37,957 nucleotides of DNA from Luteitalea sp. (GTDB lineage: Bacteria > Acidobacteriota > Vicinamibacteria > Vicinamibacterales > Vicinamibacteraceae), in contig WHTZ01000061.1 of the NCBI GenBank assembly GCA_009377495.1, positions 1 to 37,957 on the forward strand, given 5' to 3'. Below, in pieces: positions 9,901 through 17,514 of the stretch. Under the pieces are notes generated by a model, which saw only the letters and a list, made by a program, of their open reading frames with translations, made no database searches and was not told where the DNA came from. Numbering within the stretch: position 1 is the first letter of the stretch; the number at the start of each line of letters is the position of its first letter. A program made the position numbers and the translations under genes.

Positions 9901-10070
9901 ACTAAGGGAGGGGCAGCCACCAGCTCCACCTCGAAGCCGTCGGCGACTTGCAGAGGCGGCCGCTGGGCGTCATCGAAGGAGGGCCCCTGACTCCCTTGAC
10001 TCCTGATTACCCAGTAAACGGCCACCCCAGCTATCGCGATCCCAACAACCAGCCACAATCGCTTTGTCAT
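6960..10070 (-). CDS. PVC-type haem-binding CxxCH protein with propeller dehydrogenase and HEAT-repeat domains
   Basis: A 1036-aa exported oxidoreductase of the type first noted in Planctomycetes/Verrucomicrobia as a membrane-bound dehydrogenase. Residues 4-22 are a membrane anchor or signal. About 40-400 form a propeller-like domain with two calcium-loop motifs (LEDTDGDGVFD, LEDTDGDGVAD). About 430-860 contain HEAT-like repeats (e.g. RQARLQAVWTLTRIGSDAARKV, VRREAAAALGRLKEG). The C-terminus is a cytochrome c domain with CVACH at 914-918 and a likely axial Met in SLMPSG near 1012. The start codon lies 3 nt after the oar2 stop, so the two are probably one transcript. The reaction is presumably periplasmic oxidation of a sugar or alcohol with electrons passed to the haem; the substrate cannot be read from sequence. 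Confidence 0.9.
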   Translation of the reverse strand: MTKRLWLVVGIAIAGVAVYWVIRSQGSQGPSFDDAQRPPLQVADGFEVELVAAPPLVEYPVMAGFDEQGRLFLAENAGVNLTDDGLLEQLPSSVSLLEDTDGDGVFDRSSVFADRMTFPQGALWHDGALYVASPPSMWRLEDTDGDGVADVRNEVATGFDFDGNAADVHGPFLHPTGRLVWCHGRKGHEVYEGDRLVSKARGARIWTARPDGSDLHAFAGGGMDNPTEVTFTDEGDIFGTVNIFQGSPRVDAIVHWVYGGVYPRTDQEQVLAEFKRTGDLLPPAVSLGHVAPAGILRYRSGQFGEDFRDNLFLAEFNTHRIMRVVLERNGSSFSGETEVFLSSSSPDVHFTDLIEDADGSLLVIDTGGWFRSGCPTSGVAKPKVHGAIYRIRKTGAPAVSDPRGQDIDWEQTSAAELAQLLGDNRFAVRDRAVAELAGRGDSVVTEVEQMLHSGSRQARLQAVWTLTRIGSDAARKVVRNALDDPDAGVRQAACRAVFTTRDKGSAARLTALLQDEAPQVRREAAAALGRLKEGRAVDGLLQALARTDDDSMEQHALTYALIEIDQPQATAVGLASANPAVKRGALMALSEMESGALSAQQVLPLLESEASELRQAALMVIKKRPEWKEPVAARLDKWLGGAALPRPRAEVARELLVRFGAEPAVQRLIGRVLGRPDLGEQRQLVLEAAAQIPGVRMPASWIQPLKELLDSDDTEHVMAASRVIRVTQASEFDAALARIGNDPNLDPLVRVAALEAVSGQQAGPMAASAFELLAELLGSGETVQLRGQAADMLSRASLSAEQVRRLAPLVEHAGPMELKALMPAFKQAKEASVGDDLIQALSQSPGLFGLTPGDIRRSFGDYPESVVTEAEVLVAKLVQRDRDKESHLADLQGALRSGDPERGRQVFRSGKGTCVACHRIGGLGGDVGPDLSTIGRSRSAHELLDGIVYPTEGGLARGYEAYSISTRDGTAYFGTVPRETADTIYVTQTTGPPVAVPRGQIQKMEPSPTSLMPSGLDQLLSPRELGDLVAYLRSLK

Positions 10071-10073
10071 ACG

Positions 10074-13000
10074 TCAGAAGTAGTACTTCGCGACGAGTTG
10101 CACGATCCGCGCACTGCCGACCGTGCTCGTGATCGTGCCGAAGCTCGTGCTCTGGATGTCGCGATCCGGCGGCCCCATATTCGGGTGGTTGAGTGCGTTG
10201 AACATCTCGCCGCGAAACAGCAGGTACTGGCGGCCGAACGTTGCGAATCGCTTGCTGATGGACAGATCGAGGTTCCAGAAGCCGGGCGCGCGCAGAATCC
10301 CGACGCCCGAATCGCCGAACTGGCCGAGCGGCGCCGAGACGAACGCGTCGCGATCGATCCACCGATTCAGCGTCGGGTTATCCACCTCGCCGCTGCCAAT
10401 CCGATTGGGCCGCTCCGGGCCACGCGAGGCCTGCAGCGACGGGCTCGCGCTGTCGGTCACCGTGATCGGGAACCCGGTGTGTGCCGTGACCGCAAAGCTC
10501 AGCGCCCAGCCTCCCGCAACCGCGTCGATCGCCCGGTTGGCGCTGCCGAACGTGCGCTCCCGCCCAAACGGCAGGTCGTAGCTGCCGGCCAGCGAGAAAA
10601 GGTGCCGCGAATCGAAGAACGCCGGGCCATAGTTGCCCTCGATGTCGTAGGCGTTCTGCGAATAGAAGCCCTCAGCCGCAACGCCTTGCTGGCTGACGCC
10701 GAAGAACCCGCCGTTGTTCGAGAACGCCTTGCTATAGGTATAGTTGGCAACAAAGTCCAGCCCCTGCCACAGCCGTTGCTTGAACGTGGTCTGCAGGCCA
10801 TTGTAGTTGCTGCGCCCGGGCGACGCCGTTCCGCTGATGGACGTGATGTCCGGATTGAACGGGTACAGGGGCCGGCGCTCCTGCACCGGCAGCCAGTCGT
10901 TCGGGTCGCCGGTACCGGGCAGCGGCTGATTGCCGTCGACCGGCGCGATGAGGTTCGTCGCCCTGTTGCCCACATACCCCACGTTGATGGAGGAGCTCGC
11001 GCTCAGCAGGTACTCGACGAAAAGGTTCCACTGTTGGGTGAACTGCGGCCGCAGGTTCGGATCCCACGCGCGGACCTGACCGGAGGGCCGCTCGGGCGCC
11101 TGCAGCCCCTCGAAGCCGGTCGCGATCGACGCCGGGCCGCTCGTGGCGTCGAACGCCACCCCTACTTCGGAGAAAAACGGCGGGTTGAGCGGCAGCCGCA
11201 GGTTGCCGCCCGTGCCCTCCATGAGCTGCGTGATGCCGTACCCGCCGCGGAACACCCACCGCTCGCCCTGCCGATACGCGAAGCCAACACGCGGTTCCCA
11301 GCCTTTGTAGTACGGCTCGTACAGCGCCCGGCTGTTGCCGTCCTGTCCCGCGAGGAGGTGCGCCGCGTTCGTGAAATCGAAGTTGGCCTGGCGATCATTC
11401 TCCTCGACGAGCGGCGACGTATAGCCCCACCGCAGGCCGAGGTTCAAGGTGAGGCGGTCGGTGACCTTGAAGTCATCGGCGGCGTAGACCCCAACGCGGT
11501 GCTGGAGGTGGGTCCACGGTTCCGTCAGCAAGCCGCGCCCCTTTTGCGACACCTGGTCTAGGAGGAAGTCGGCGAACGGCGCGCCCGTGAAGCTGAAGTT
11601 GGTGTAGGAGATGAAGCCATTCGCGCCGTTGTCGGATGTATAGAACCGCTCCGTTCGGTGGTAGTACCACGCCCCGCCGAACTTCAGCGTGTGGCGGCCC
11701 CGCACCCACGTCAGCCGCTCGTTGATCTGAAACACCTGGTCGTGGACGTTGGTCACTTGGGCGAGGTTGCCAATGTTGGTCACATTGTTGCCCATCCGCA
11801 CTTGGGTCAGGCCAGGAAGGGGCTGCGCCCCACCGAGACCCAGCTGATTGTTCAGCGACCCAAGGCTGCGGAGGTCGAGGGGTTGGCTGTTCACCGCGTT
11901 GTCGTTGAACCCGATGAGCACGTCGTTGACCACCGCCGTGCCGAAGATGCGGTTCCAGTTCACGCCCATGCTCCAGAGCGGCTCGTCTGAGATTCCGTTG
12001 AACAACAGCGGCATGACCGTCATCGAGGGGTCGGAATCGTTCGTCTGTCTCGAATACCGCAGGTACAGTTTGTCCCGCGACGACGCGTTCCAGTCAACCT
12101 TCACGTCGAACTGGTCTGTCCCTGACTTCGACCCGGTCGTCGTGCCCCGGTAGTTCTCGCGGAAGTCGCTGAGCGGACGAGAGACGTTCGCGCGCGGGTA
12201 CAGCGACTCGTCGGCGAACAAATTACGCGCGAACTCGCTGAATCGCTCGACCGGAATCTGATTGTTCGGGAACGGCTGGCCGTTCAGCGGGTCGGTAATG
12301 ACACTCCCGCTGGCAAGCAGGCTGCTGAGATCGCCCTGCCGCCACGGGTCGGGCACGACCGTCGCAAAAGCATCGGTCGGAGGGGTCCTCTCGCGGCGTC
12401 CCTCGTAGTCGCCGAAGAAGAACAGGTTGTCGCGCACGATCGGGCCGCCGAACGTACCGCCGAAGATGTCGCGCGAGAACTCGGACTTTGTGCCGCCCTG
12501 GCGGTTGGTGGCCCAGGGCGTCGCCGCCAGCTCGTTGTCTCGCCAGTACTCGTACCCGTTCCCGCGGAGCTCGTTTGTTCCCGATTTGATCACCATGTTG
12601 ACGATGGCGCCGCCGACGTTGCCGAGCTCGGCCGAATAGTTGTTCGTCTCGACGCTGACCTGTTCCACGGCGTCGGGACTCGGCTGGTACGCGATGGTGT
12701 TGAACATGGTGTTGTTCGTGTCCACGCCATCGATGGTGAAGTTGTTGGCCTGCTGGCGCTGGCCGTTGGCGACGGGACGGTCGTGGTCTGGATTCGTCAC
12801 CGTTGCACCGGCTGTGTAATGCGAGATCATCGACAGGGTGCGCCCCTGGACCGGCAGCTTCTCGATCTGATTGCGTTCGAATGTGCTGCCGACGACCGCG
12901 TTTTCCGTTTGCAGCACGGCACCGGTGGCGACCACTTCGACCCGCTCGTCGACGGTGCCAAGCTCGAGCGTGAAGTCGACACGCGCCGTCTGCGCGGCGG

Positions 13001-13301
13001 CCAGCGTGACCGTCGACTGCACACCCTTGAAACCGTCCAGATCCACGGCGACGATGTAGGTGCCAATCGGCACGCTCGTCATGATGTAGTTCCCGGCGGC
13101 GTTCGTCACACCGGTGTACGCGATGTTGGTGGCTTGGTTGGTCGCGGTGACGGTGACGCCGGGCACAGCGGCGTCGGAATCATCGGCCACGATACCAGTG
13201 ATGGTGGCCAAGCCCGTCTGGGCCGCGGCCGCCGTCGACAGGACGAGGCCAGCGAGCGCGGCGAAACTCAGCCGCCGAGCGAATTTCGGAAGCGCACCCA
13301 T
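10074..13301 (-). CDS. Oar-like TonB-dependent outer-membrane receptor (oar2)
   Basis: A 1075-aa receptor. The ATG is preceded by GAAGGGG on the minus strand. Signal peptide at 1-27 (ALAGLVLSTAAAAQ), carboxypeptidase-regulatory-like domain at about 30-120 (ATITGIVADDSDAAVPGVTVTA ... TYIVAVDLDGFKG), plug at about 125-240 (NNFTIDGVDTNNTMFNTIAY, GGAIVNMVIKSGTNELRG) and a beta-barrel to the C-terminal LVAKYYF. The barrel includes DNLFFFGDYEGRRERTPP, a near-universal landmark of this family. First gene of a two-gene unit with the CxxCH oxidoreductase. An operator-like element sits directly upstream at 13316-13338, nearly identical to the one upstream of the rraA operon. Confidence 0.93.
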   Translation of the reverse strand: MGALPKFARRLSFAALAGLVLSTAAAAQTGLATITGIVADDSDAAVPGVTVTATNQATNIAYTGVTNAAGNYIMTSVPIGTYIVAVDLDGFKGVQSTVTLAAAQTARVDFTLELGTVDERVEVVATGAVLQTENAVVGSTFERNQIEKLPVQGRTLSMISHYTAGATVTNPDHDRPVANGQRQQANNFTIDGVDTNNTMFNTIAYQPSPDAVEQVSVETNNYSAELGNVGGAIVNMVIKSGTNELRGNGYEYWRDNELAATPWATNRQGGTKSEFSRDIFGGTFGGPIVRDNLFFFGDYEGRRERTPPTDAFATVVPDPWRQGDLSSLLASGSVITDPLNGQPFPNNQIPVERFSEFARNLFADESLYPRANVSRPLSDFRENYRGTTTGSKSGTDQFDVKVDWNASSRDKLYLRYSRQTNDSDPSMTVMPLLFNGISDEPLWSMGVNWNRIFGTAVVNDVLIGFNDNAVNSQPLDLRSLGSLNNQLGLGGAQPLPGLTQVRMGNNVTNIGNLAQVTNVHDQVFQINERLTWVRGRHTLKFGGAWYYHRTERFYTSDNGANGFISYTNFSFTGAPFADFLLDQVSQKGRGLLTEPWTHLQHRVGVYAADDFKVTDRLTLNLGLRWGYTSPLVEENDRQANFDFTNAAHLLAGQDGNSRALYEPYYKGWEPRVGFAYRQGERWVFRGGYGITQLMEGTGGNLRLPLNPPFFSEVGVAFDATSGPASIATGFEGLQAPERPSGQVRAWDPNLRPQFTQQWNLFVEYLLSASSSINVGYVGNRATNLIAPVDGNQPLPGTGDPNDWLPVQERRPLYPFNPDITSISGTASPGRSNYNGLQTTFKQRLWQGLDFVANYTYSKAFSNNGGFFGVSQQGVAAEGFYSQNAYDIEGNYGPAFFDSRHLFSLAGSYDLPFGRERTFGSANRAIDAVAGGWALSFAVTAHTGFPITVTDSASPSLQASRGPERPNRIGSGEVDNPTLNRWIDRDAFVSAPLGQFGDSGVGILRAPGFWNLDLSISKRFATFGRQYLLFRGEMFNALNHPNMGPPDRDIQSTSFGTITSTVGSARIVQLVAKYYF

Positions 13302-13315
13302 GTGGACCCCTTCTT

Positions 13316-13338
13316 TCTAAATTGAAATTAGAGTTTCC
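13316..13338 (-). promoter_or_regulatory. oar2 operator/promoter element shared with rraA
   Basis: On the minus strand this reads GGAAACTCTAATTTCAAT followed by TTAGA. It holds two nested dyads: GAAA-N6-TTTC (plus 13324-13337) and TCTAA-N7-TTAGA (13316-13332). TCTAAT is a 5/6 match to a -10 hexamer, so a protein bound here would cover the promoter. The -35 region is weak. 16 of 18 positions match the element upstream of the rraA-like gene at 24868-24885. IclR-family operators are short A/T-rich palindromes of this general form (GAAA...TTTC), and two IclR genes lie in the window. Confidence 0.45.
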
Positions 13339-13562
13339 CGTGGTCCCAAAGCCATGTCCGCCGTTGACTTCATGTCCACGTCTTCCAGGTTGTGCTCGAT
13401 CGGCCCCGACGATGTTGAGCGGCCTGGCGACGCGCGAACGCGTCTCCGTGATCTCGTGGCAGGAGATCTTTACCTTAAATCGTCTCGATCGGCCTGTCAA
13501 CCGGCACATTCGCGAAGCCAAGGAGCGTTGACTGCCATCACGCCCCACAGTCACATTCACGC

Positions 13563-13580
13563 GGAAACATTCATTTCATT
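13563..13580. promoter_or_regulatory. Second GGAAA-N6-TTTC dyad upstream of oar2
   Basis: GGAAA (13563-13567), CATTCA, TTTC (13574-13577), ATT. It matches the half-sites of the element at 13316-13338 but sits about 245 bp further from the oar2 start. It could be an auxiliary operator; on its own it is weak evidence. Confidence 0.25.
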
Positions 13581-13623
13581 TAAGAAAACGGGGCGCTCTA
13601 ACGGTATCTCGCGGGATACTGTT

Positions 13624-14454
13624 CTACCGTACGCGCAGCATGGCATAACCCGAAGGAATGTCGATTTGCAGGACTCTGCTGCCCGCGTCATAAATGACAT
13701 CAGCGACCGTCCGGTCGTTCAGCGTGACCTGGGCGGGAGCCTTCTTCGGGCAATACACACGCACCCGCGAAGCCGTGGCGGCGTTGGTCTCCACGTCGAC
13801 ACCAGCGTTGGAGAAGAATGCGGAAATGGAAAGCGGCTGTGGGCTGCTGAATAGCGCGTCCCCCTGAGCGTTTGCCAGGGCGTTGCCCCGCAGGAAGAAC
13901 TGTCGCAGGGTGCCGTCCGCGCCGAGAGATACACTCATTCGCTCTCCGTCGATGCGGTACCCTCCCACCGAGGTTACCGGGCCCTTGCCCGCTCGAAAAG
14001 CCGCGATGATGGTGCCTGTGTCTTGGACAACGTTGGCACCCATCCATTGGCCCGATGTCACGAGTGTCGACTGCAGGTCTCTGACACGCGTACGGTCAGC
14101 CTCATCGTGAATCGGGCTGGGCCGCATCACCGCGAGGACGTGGGCCTCCTTCAGATCGCCCTCGCTGGTCAGCGCGATAAACCGCTCGTCGCGTTCGGAT
14201 TGGCGGATTCGCGCATCGAGGATCGCCGGGCTGACGACGTCCAAGTCGAGACGGGCCTTGGGGCGGACAATCTGGATCCGGTTTCCCTGGTGGGAAATGG
14301 AGCTCTGTCCTTCGGTATCTTCCGCATGGAAGAGCCAACTGAACGTATGCTCCTCAGGGCTTTCGACTCGGTCATACAGGAAGAACAGGTCCGGCTTTAC
14401 GAAAAGCAGCGATCGCGTATAGCTTCGCAATTTCCCCTTGTAGACGGTGGTCAA
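13624..14454 (-). pseudogene. Heparinase II/III-like protein, C-terminal fragment
   Basis: An open frame of 276 aa from a TTG. It matches the C-terminal beta-sandwich of heparinase II/III-like polysaccharide lyases: YKGKLRSYTRSLLFVKPDLFFLYDRV near the start, then FSWLFHAED, a run of beta strands, and DIPSGYAMLRVR at the end. Family members are typically 600-900 aa with a signal peptide and an alpha/alpha-toroid catalytic domain; both are absent. The frame stays open upstream (reading LKNYPQVLHSFAGHK) to about 14550 but runs into sequence that encodes a symporter on the other strand. It is probably non-functional. A divergent heparinase/symporter pair joined by one deletion explains both truncations. 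Confidence 0.65.
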
Positions 14455-14502
14455 GTCACCTTCGACCTCATCCGTCTTGTGCCCGGCGAAGCTGTGCAGA
14501 AC

Positions 14503-15537
14503 TTGGGGATAATTCTTCAGGTCATCCTGCTCAACTACAACGGCGGCTGGTCACTGGTGCAGCGCTTTTACAGCGTCAAGAACGAGAAGGAAGCCCGCAA
14601 GACCGCACTGCTCGCCGCCGCCCTGAACATCATCGGGCCTCCTCTCTTCTTTCTACCCGTGATGCTGGGCAGGCAGTTTCTCCCCGCACCCGAGAACACC
14701 CGCTACGCCTACGTCGAGATGGCGCTCGATCTACTGCCGGTCGGAATGACCGGAGTCATGATTACAGCGATGTTCGCCGCAACCATGTCGGCTCTGAGCT
14801 CCGAGTACAACGTCCTGGCCAGCGTGGCGACCACAGACATTTATCAGCGGCTCTTCCGGCCAAAAGCCGACGATCGGAGCCTCGTGAAAGTCGGAAGGGT
14901 GTTTACGGCTGTGATTGGGCTCATCATCATGGCCATTGCCATCTGGATCACGTTCTTTCCGGATTCGCCCCTCTTCAACATGATGGTGACCATTTACGGC
15001 CTGGCCGTGGCGCCCATGATGCTCCCCCTGCTCGGCGGCCTGATCTTCCGCAGCCTCACCTGGAAAGGTGCGTTGACGGGATTCGTTGTCGGCGTCATTT
15101 CCGGTTTCACCATGCTGGGGATCCGAACCTACTATCTGCCGACCATCGAAGGACTCGATGAAGACTGGGTGACCCTCCAGTTTGGTGCCTATTCGATCTT
15201 TGTGAATGTCGCCACAACCGCTCTGGCCATGCTGCTGTACACCTGGCTCGAGAAGCGGGATCCAGCCGAGGTCAGCAAGATCCAGCGCTTTTTCGAGCGG
15301 ATGAATTCTCCCATTGAAGAGACCGGAGGGTTCGTCCAGAAGCACGACGCCCCGGCCATCTTTCACGTCGTTGGCATCGTGATTGCGGGGGTCGGCCTCA
15401 TGTTGGTCACTGCCGCGTTTTTTCCGGAAGCCCCTTCAGCCAGACTGATCAACGGTCTGGCCGGCGTGGTGCTCCTTTTGATCGGCTGGCTGTTCGCCAG
15501 AATGGAAACCAGTCGCAACGACAGAGTGTCAACCTAG
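14503..15537 (+). CDS. Sodium:solute symporter (SSS family), N-terminally truncated
   Basis: About 345 aa corresponding to the C-terminal part of an SSS-family transporter. Landmarks are LLNYNGGWSLVQRFYSVKNE, IIGPPLFFLPVML, LLPVGMTGVMITAMFAATMSALSSEYNVLASV and six or so further hydrophobic helices to the C-terminus. Full-length members have about 13 helices and 500-600 aa, so roughly the first 200 residues are missing. The frame is open back to 14023, but that part is antisense to the heparinase fragment and does not look like transporter sequence, so I place the authentic segment from about 14503. It is 18 nt upstream of the aldo/keto reductase. It is probably non-functional as it stands. 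Confidence 0.75.
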   Translation: MGIILQVILLNYNGGWSLVQRFYSVKNEKEARKTALLAAALNIIGPPLFFLPVMLGRQFLPAPENTRYAYVEMALDLLPVGMTGVMITAMFAATMSALSSEYNVLASVATTDIYQRLFRPKADDRSLVKVGRVFTAVIGLIIMAIAIWITFFPDSPLFNMMVTIYGLAVAPMMLPLLGGLIFRSLTWKGALTGFVVGVISGFTMLGIRTYYLPTIEGLDEDWVTLQFGAYSIFVNVATTALAMLLYTWLEKRDPAEVSKIQRFFERMNSPIEETGGFVQKHDAPAIFHVVGIVIAGVGLMLVTAAFFPEAPSARLINGLAGVVLLLIGWLFARMETSRNDRVST

Positions 15538-15555
15538 AAAGGAACGGATAAGGAC

Positions 15556-16533
15556 ATGGAGTATCGGCAGCTGGGACGATGGGGAGTGCGGGTCAGCGTC
15601 ATTGGACTGGGGAGCTATCTCACCATCGGCCACCATGTGGACACTGAAGAGGGCCGCCGGATCATCGAGCGCGCCTACGAAGGAGGCGTCAACTTCTTTG
15701 ATACGGCCAACGCCTACAATCTCGGAGAGGCCGAAAAGGCGCTCGGGCAGTACCTGAAGCCGTTTGGCCGCAGCTCTTTTGTGCTGGCGAGCAAGGTCTT
15801 CGCCCCCATGGGGAAAGGGCCCAACGACCGGGGCCTTTCTCGAAAGCACGTTTTCGAGCAGTGTGATGCCAGCCTGAAGCGCCTCGGCACGGACTACATG
15901 GACCTTTACCAGTGCCACCGCTACGACGCCCAGACGCCCCTCGAAGAGACCATCCATGCCATGGACGATTTGATCCATCAGGGGAAGATTCTGTACTGGG
16001 GTGTCAGTGAATGGACGGCGCTGCAGATCGGTGACGCCTGCACTTACTGCGAGCGCTGGGGCCTGAACCTGCCCGTATCCAATCAGCCACGTTACAGCCT
16101 GCTCTGGCGCTACCCGGAGAAGGAGGTCTTCCCGCTGTGCCAGGCGAAAGGTCTCGGCCAGGTGGTTTTCTCTCCGCTGGCCCACGGGGTCCTGTCCGGC
16201 AAGTACATCCCGGGCGCGCCGATACCGGAAGGCACACGTGCCGCCGATGCCTCTCAGAACGAGATCATGATGAATCTCTACTTCAAGGAAGAGATCCTAA
16301 GCAGAGTTCAAGAGATGAAGCGGCTGGCCGGAGAAATGAGCGTCGCGACAGCCCAACTGGCCGTGGCCTGGATCCTGAGGAGATCCACGGTCAGCAGTGT
16401 CATAACCGGCGCCACCCGTCTGGAGCAGTTGGACGACAATCTGAAGGCCGCGGAGATCAAGGTCCCAGACGAGGTGGCGGCCCGGATGGAGGAGCTCTTT
16501 CCGGTTCCCGACCAGCAGCTGGCGGCGCCCTAG
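15556..16533 (+). CDS. Aldo/keto reductase
   Basis: A 325-aa NAD(P)H-dependent cytoplasmic (alpha/beta)8 oxidoreductase resembling the Kv-beta/YghZ branch. The catalytic tetrad is visible: Asp49 and Tyr54 (FFDTANAY), Lys80 (LASKVF) and His121 (YQCHRYD). The nucleotide-binding end shows SVITGATRLEQLDDNLKA near the C-terminus. Length is normal for the family. It follows the symporter fragment by 18 nt and has GGAACGGATAAGG upstream of its ATG. It heads the plus-strand run with the amidohydrolases and aminotransferase, which suggests reduction of an aldehyde or keto sugar in the same pathway (inference). Confidence 0.93.
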   Translation: MEYRQLGRWGVRVSVIGLGSYLTIGHHVDTEEGRRIIERAYEGGVNFFDTANAYNLGEAEKALGQYLKPFGRSSFVLASKVFAPMGKGPNDRGLSRKHVFEQCDASLKRLGTDYMDLYQCHRYDAQTPLEETIHAMDDLIHQGKILYWGVSEWTALQIGDACTYCERWGLNLPVSNQPRYSLLWRYPEKEVFPLCQAKGLGQVVFSPLAHGVLSGKYIPGAPIPEGTRAADASQNEIMMNLYFKEEILSRVQEMKRLAGEMSVATAQLAVAWILRRSTVSSVITGATRLEQLDDNLKAAEIKVPDEVAARMEELFPVPDQQLAAP

Positions 16534-16540
16534 GTGGAGC

Positions 16541-16746
16541 GTGGTGCAATTGAAGCTGATTCTATTCGTAGCGCTGGCCATGACGACGACGTACGCGGGC
16601 TCATCTCCGGCGGGCGGGCCGCTCTTCAGGGTGGGCACGGCCGAGATAAAGATCACTCCCGCCATAGTTCCTGGTCTCGCATCGATTTGGAAAAGCCCCA
16701 GTTCCATTCGCCGGAGCATTTTGGCCGAGTTGTGTTCGTGGACTAG
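16541..16746 (+). pseudogene. Remnant of a neutral/alkaline ceramidase-like secreted protein
   Basis: A GTG-started frame gives a signal peptide (LKLILFVALAMTTTYAG) followed by LFRVGTAEIKITPA, which matches the first strand of neutral ceramidase-type N-terminal domains (typically ...GvAkvDITP...). After about residue 43 the similarity stops and the frame ends at 16753. In the frame starting at 16534 the downstream part reads DLEKPQFHSPEHFGRVVFVD and stops at 16746, which could be the tail of the same gene after loss of its middle. Normal members exceed 400 aa. Assignment rests on about 14 residues, so it is tentative. Confidence 0.4.
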
Positions 16747-16749
16747 ACG

Positions 16750-17514
16750 ATGACAGCACGTGTCGATTACTTCGACTGCAGCGCATTCGTGGGCCGCTGG
16801 GCCGTTCCGCACACGGCCGCCTTCTACACTGCTGCGGAGCTCGTGCGTCACATGGACTATTACGGGATCGATCAGGCGCTGGTCTGGCATGCGGCGGGAC
16901 AGGCCGCTTCGCCGACCATCGGCAACCGGCTCCTCATGGAAGAGATCGCCGGCCATTCACGCCTGCATCCGGTTTGGGGACTTCTTCCAGAGTTCTTTCA
17001 GACCTCTGAAACCAGGCGGATGATTCTGCAATCGCTGCAGAATCATCAGGTGCGCGCAGTCCGGATCTCCCCCGCCCCCAACCATCATCACTACTCGATT
17101 CGGTCCTGGGTTTGCGGACCGATGTTCGAGGCCTTGGCCGAGCGGCATATTCCGCTGTTCATGGAACGAGACGAGGTGGGTTGGAATGACTGGGCAGAGG
17201 TCCTGCAAACCTGGCCGGCGCTTCCGGTCGTGCTGGTGAACCCCGGCTACCGAAACGAACGTCACCTTTATCCCCTGCTGGAGCGGTATCCGCAGTTCTA
17301 TCTGGAGGCGTCTACCTTCGTCGGGCACCGCCGCTTAGAGGCTTTGATGCACCGATTCGGGGCCGGACGCCTCCTCTTCGGCACCCAAATGCCGGTCTGG
17401 GATCCCGGAGCTATCCTGTCGGTGCTGGCCTATGCCGATATCTCGGATCAGGACTGCCGGGCGATTGCCGGGAACAACCTGGTTCGACTCCTCGAGGGCA
17501 GCCGTTATGATTGA
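16750..17514 (+). CDS. Amidohydrolase-fold protein lacking metal ligands (putative pseudoenzyme)
   Basis: A 254-aa TIM-barrel protein of the Amidohydrolase_2 type. Comparison with the adjacent gene shows the same layout but every expected metal or catalytic position replaced. The HxH after strand 1 is CSAF (Ser11, Phe13) instead of CHAH. The strand-5 His position is in LFMERDE (about Glu139). The strand-6 GHMG is NPGY (Pro165). The FGSD aspartate is FGTQ (Gln213). The fold ends are kept (AISDQDCRAIAGNNLVRLL-type C-terminal helix region). It therefore probably does not hydrolyse anything itself. Its stop overlaps the start of the metal-bearing gene by 8 nt, which implies coupled synthesis and possibly a heteromer (inference). 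Confidence 0.8.
   Translation: MTARVDYFDCSAFVGRWAVPHTAAFYTAAELVRHMDYYGIDQALVWHAAGQAASPTIGNRLLMEEIAGHSRLHPVWGLLPEFFQTSETRRMILQSLQNHQVRAVRISPAPNHHHYSIRSWVCGPMFEALAERHIPLFMERDEVGWNDWAEVLQTWPALPVVLVNPGYRNERHLYPLLERYPQFYLEASTFVGHRRLEALMHRFGAGRLLFGTQMPVWDPGAILSVLAYADISDQDCRAIAGNNLVRLLEGSRYD

Larger units (their letters stand above)
13302..13623. other. 322-bp intergenic region upstream of oar2
   Basis: There is no convincing gene here. It separates two minus-strand genes, so it should hold the oar2 promoter and the 3' end of the heparinase fragment transcript. The two visible signals are the dyads at 13316-13338 and 13563-13580. I see no clear intrinsic terminator. Confidence 0.5.

Noticed and set aside
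9948..11561. 537-codon open frame on the plus strand
   Set aside because: Antisense to oar2 and the CxxCH gene; Arg/Pro/Val-rich low-complexity translation with no family signature. A high-GC shadow frame.
14023..14502. N-terminal extension of the symporter frame
   Set aside because: Antisense to the heparinase fragment; reads as charged, non-membrane sequence unlike an SSS N-terminus.
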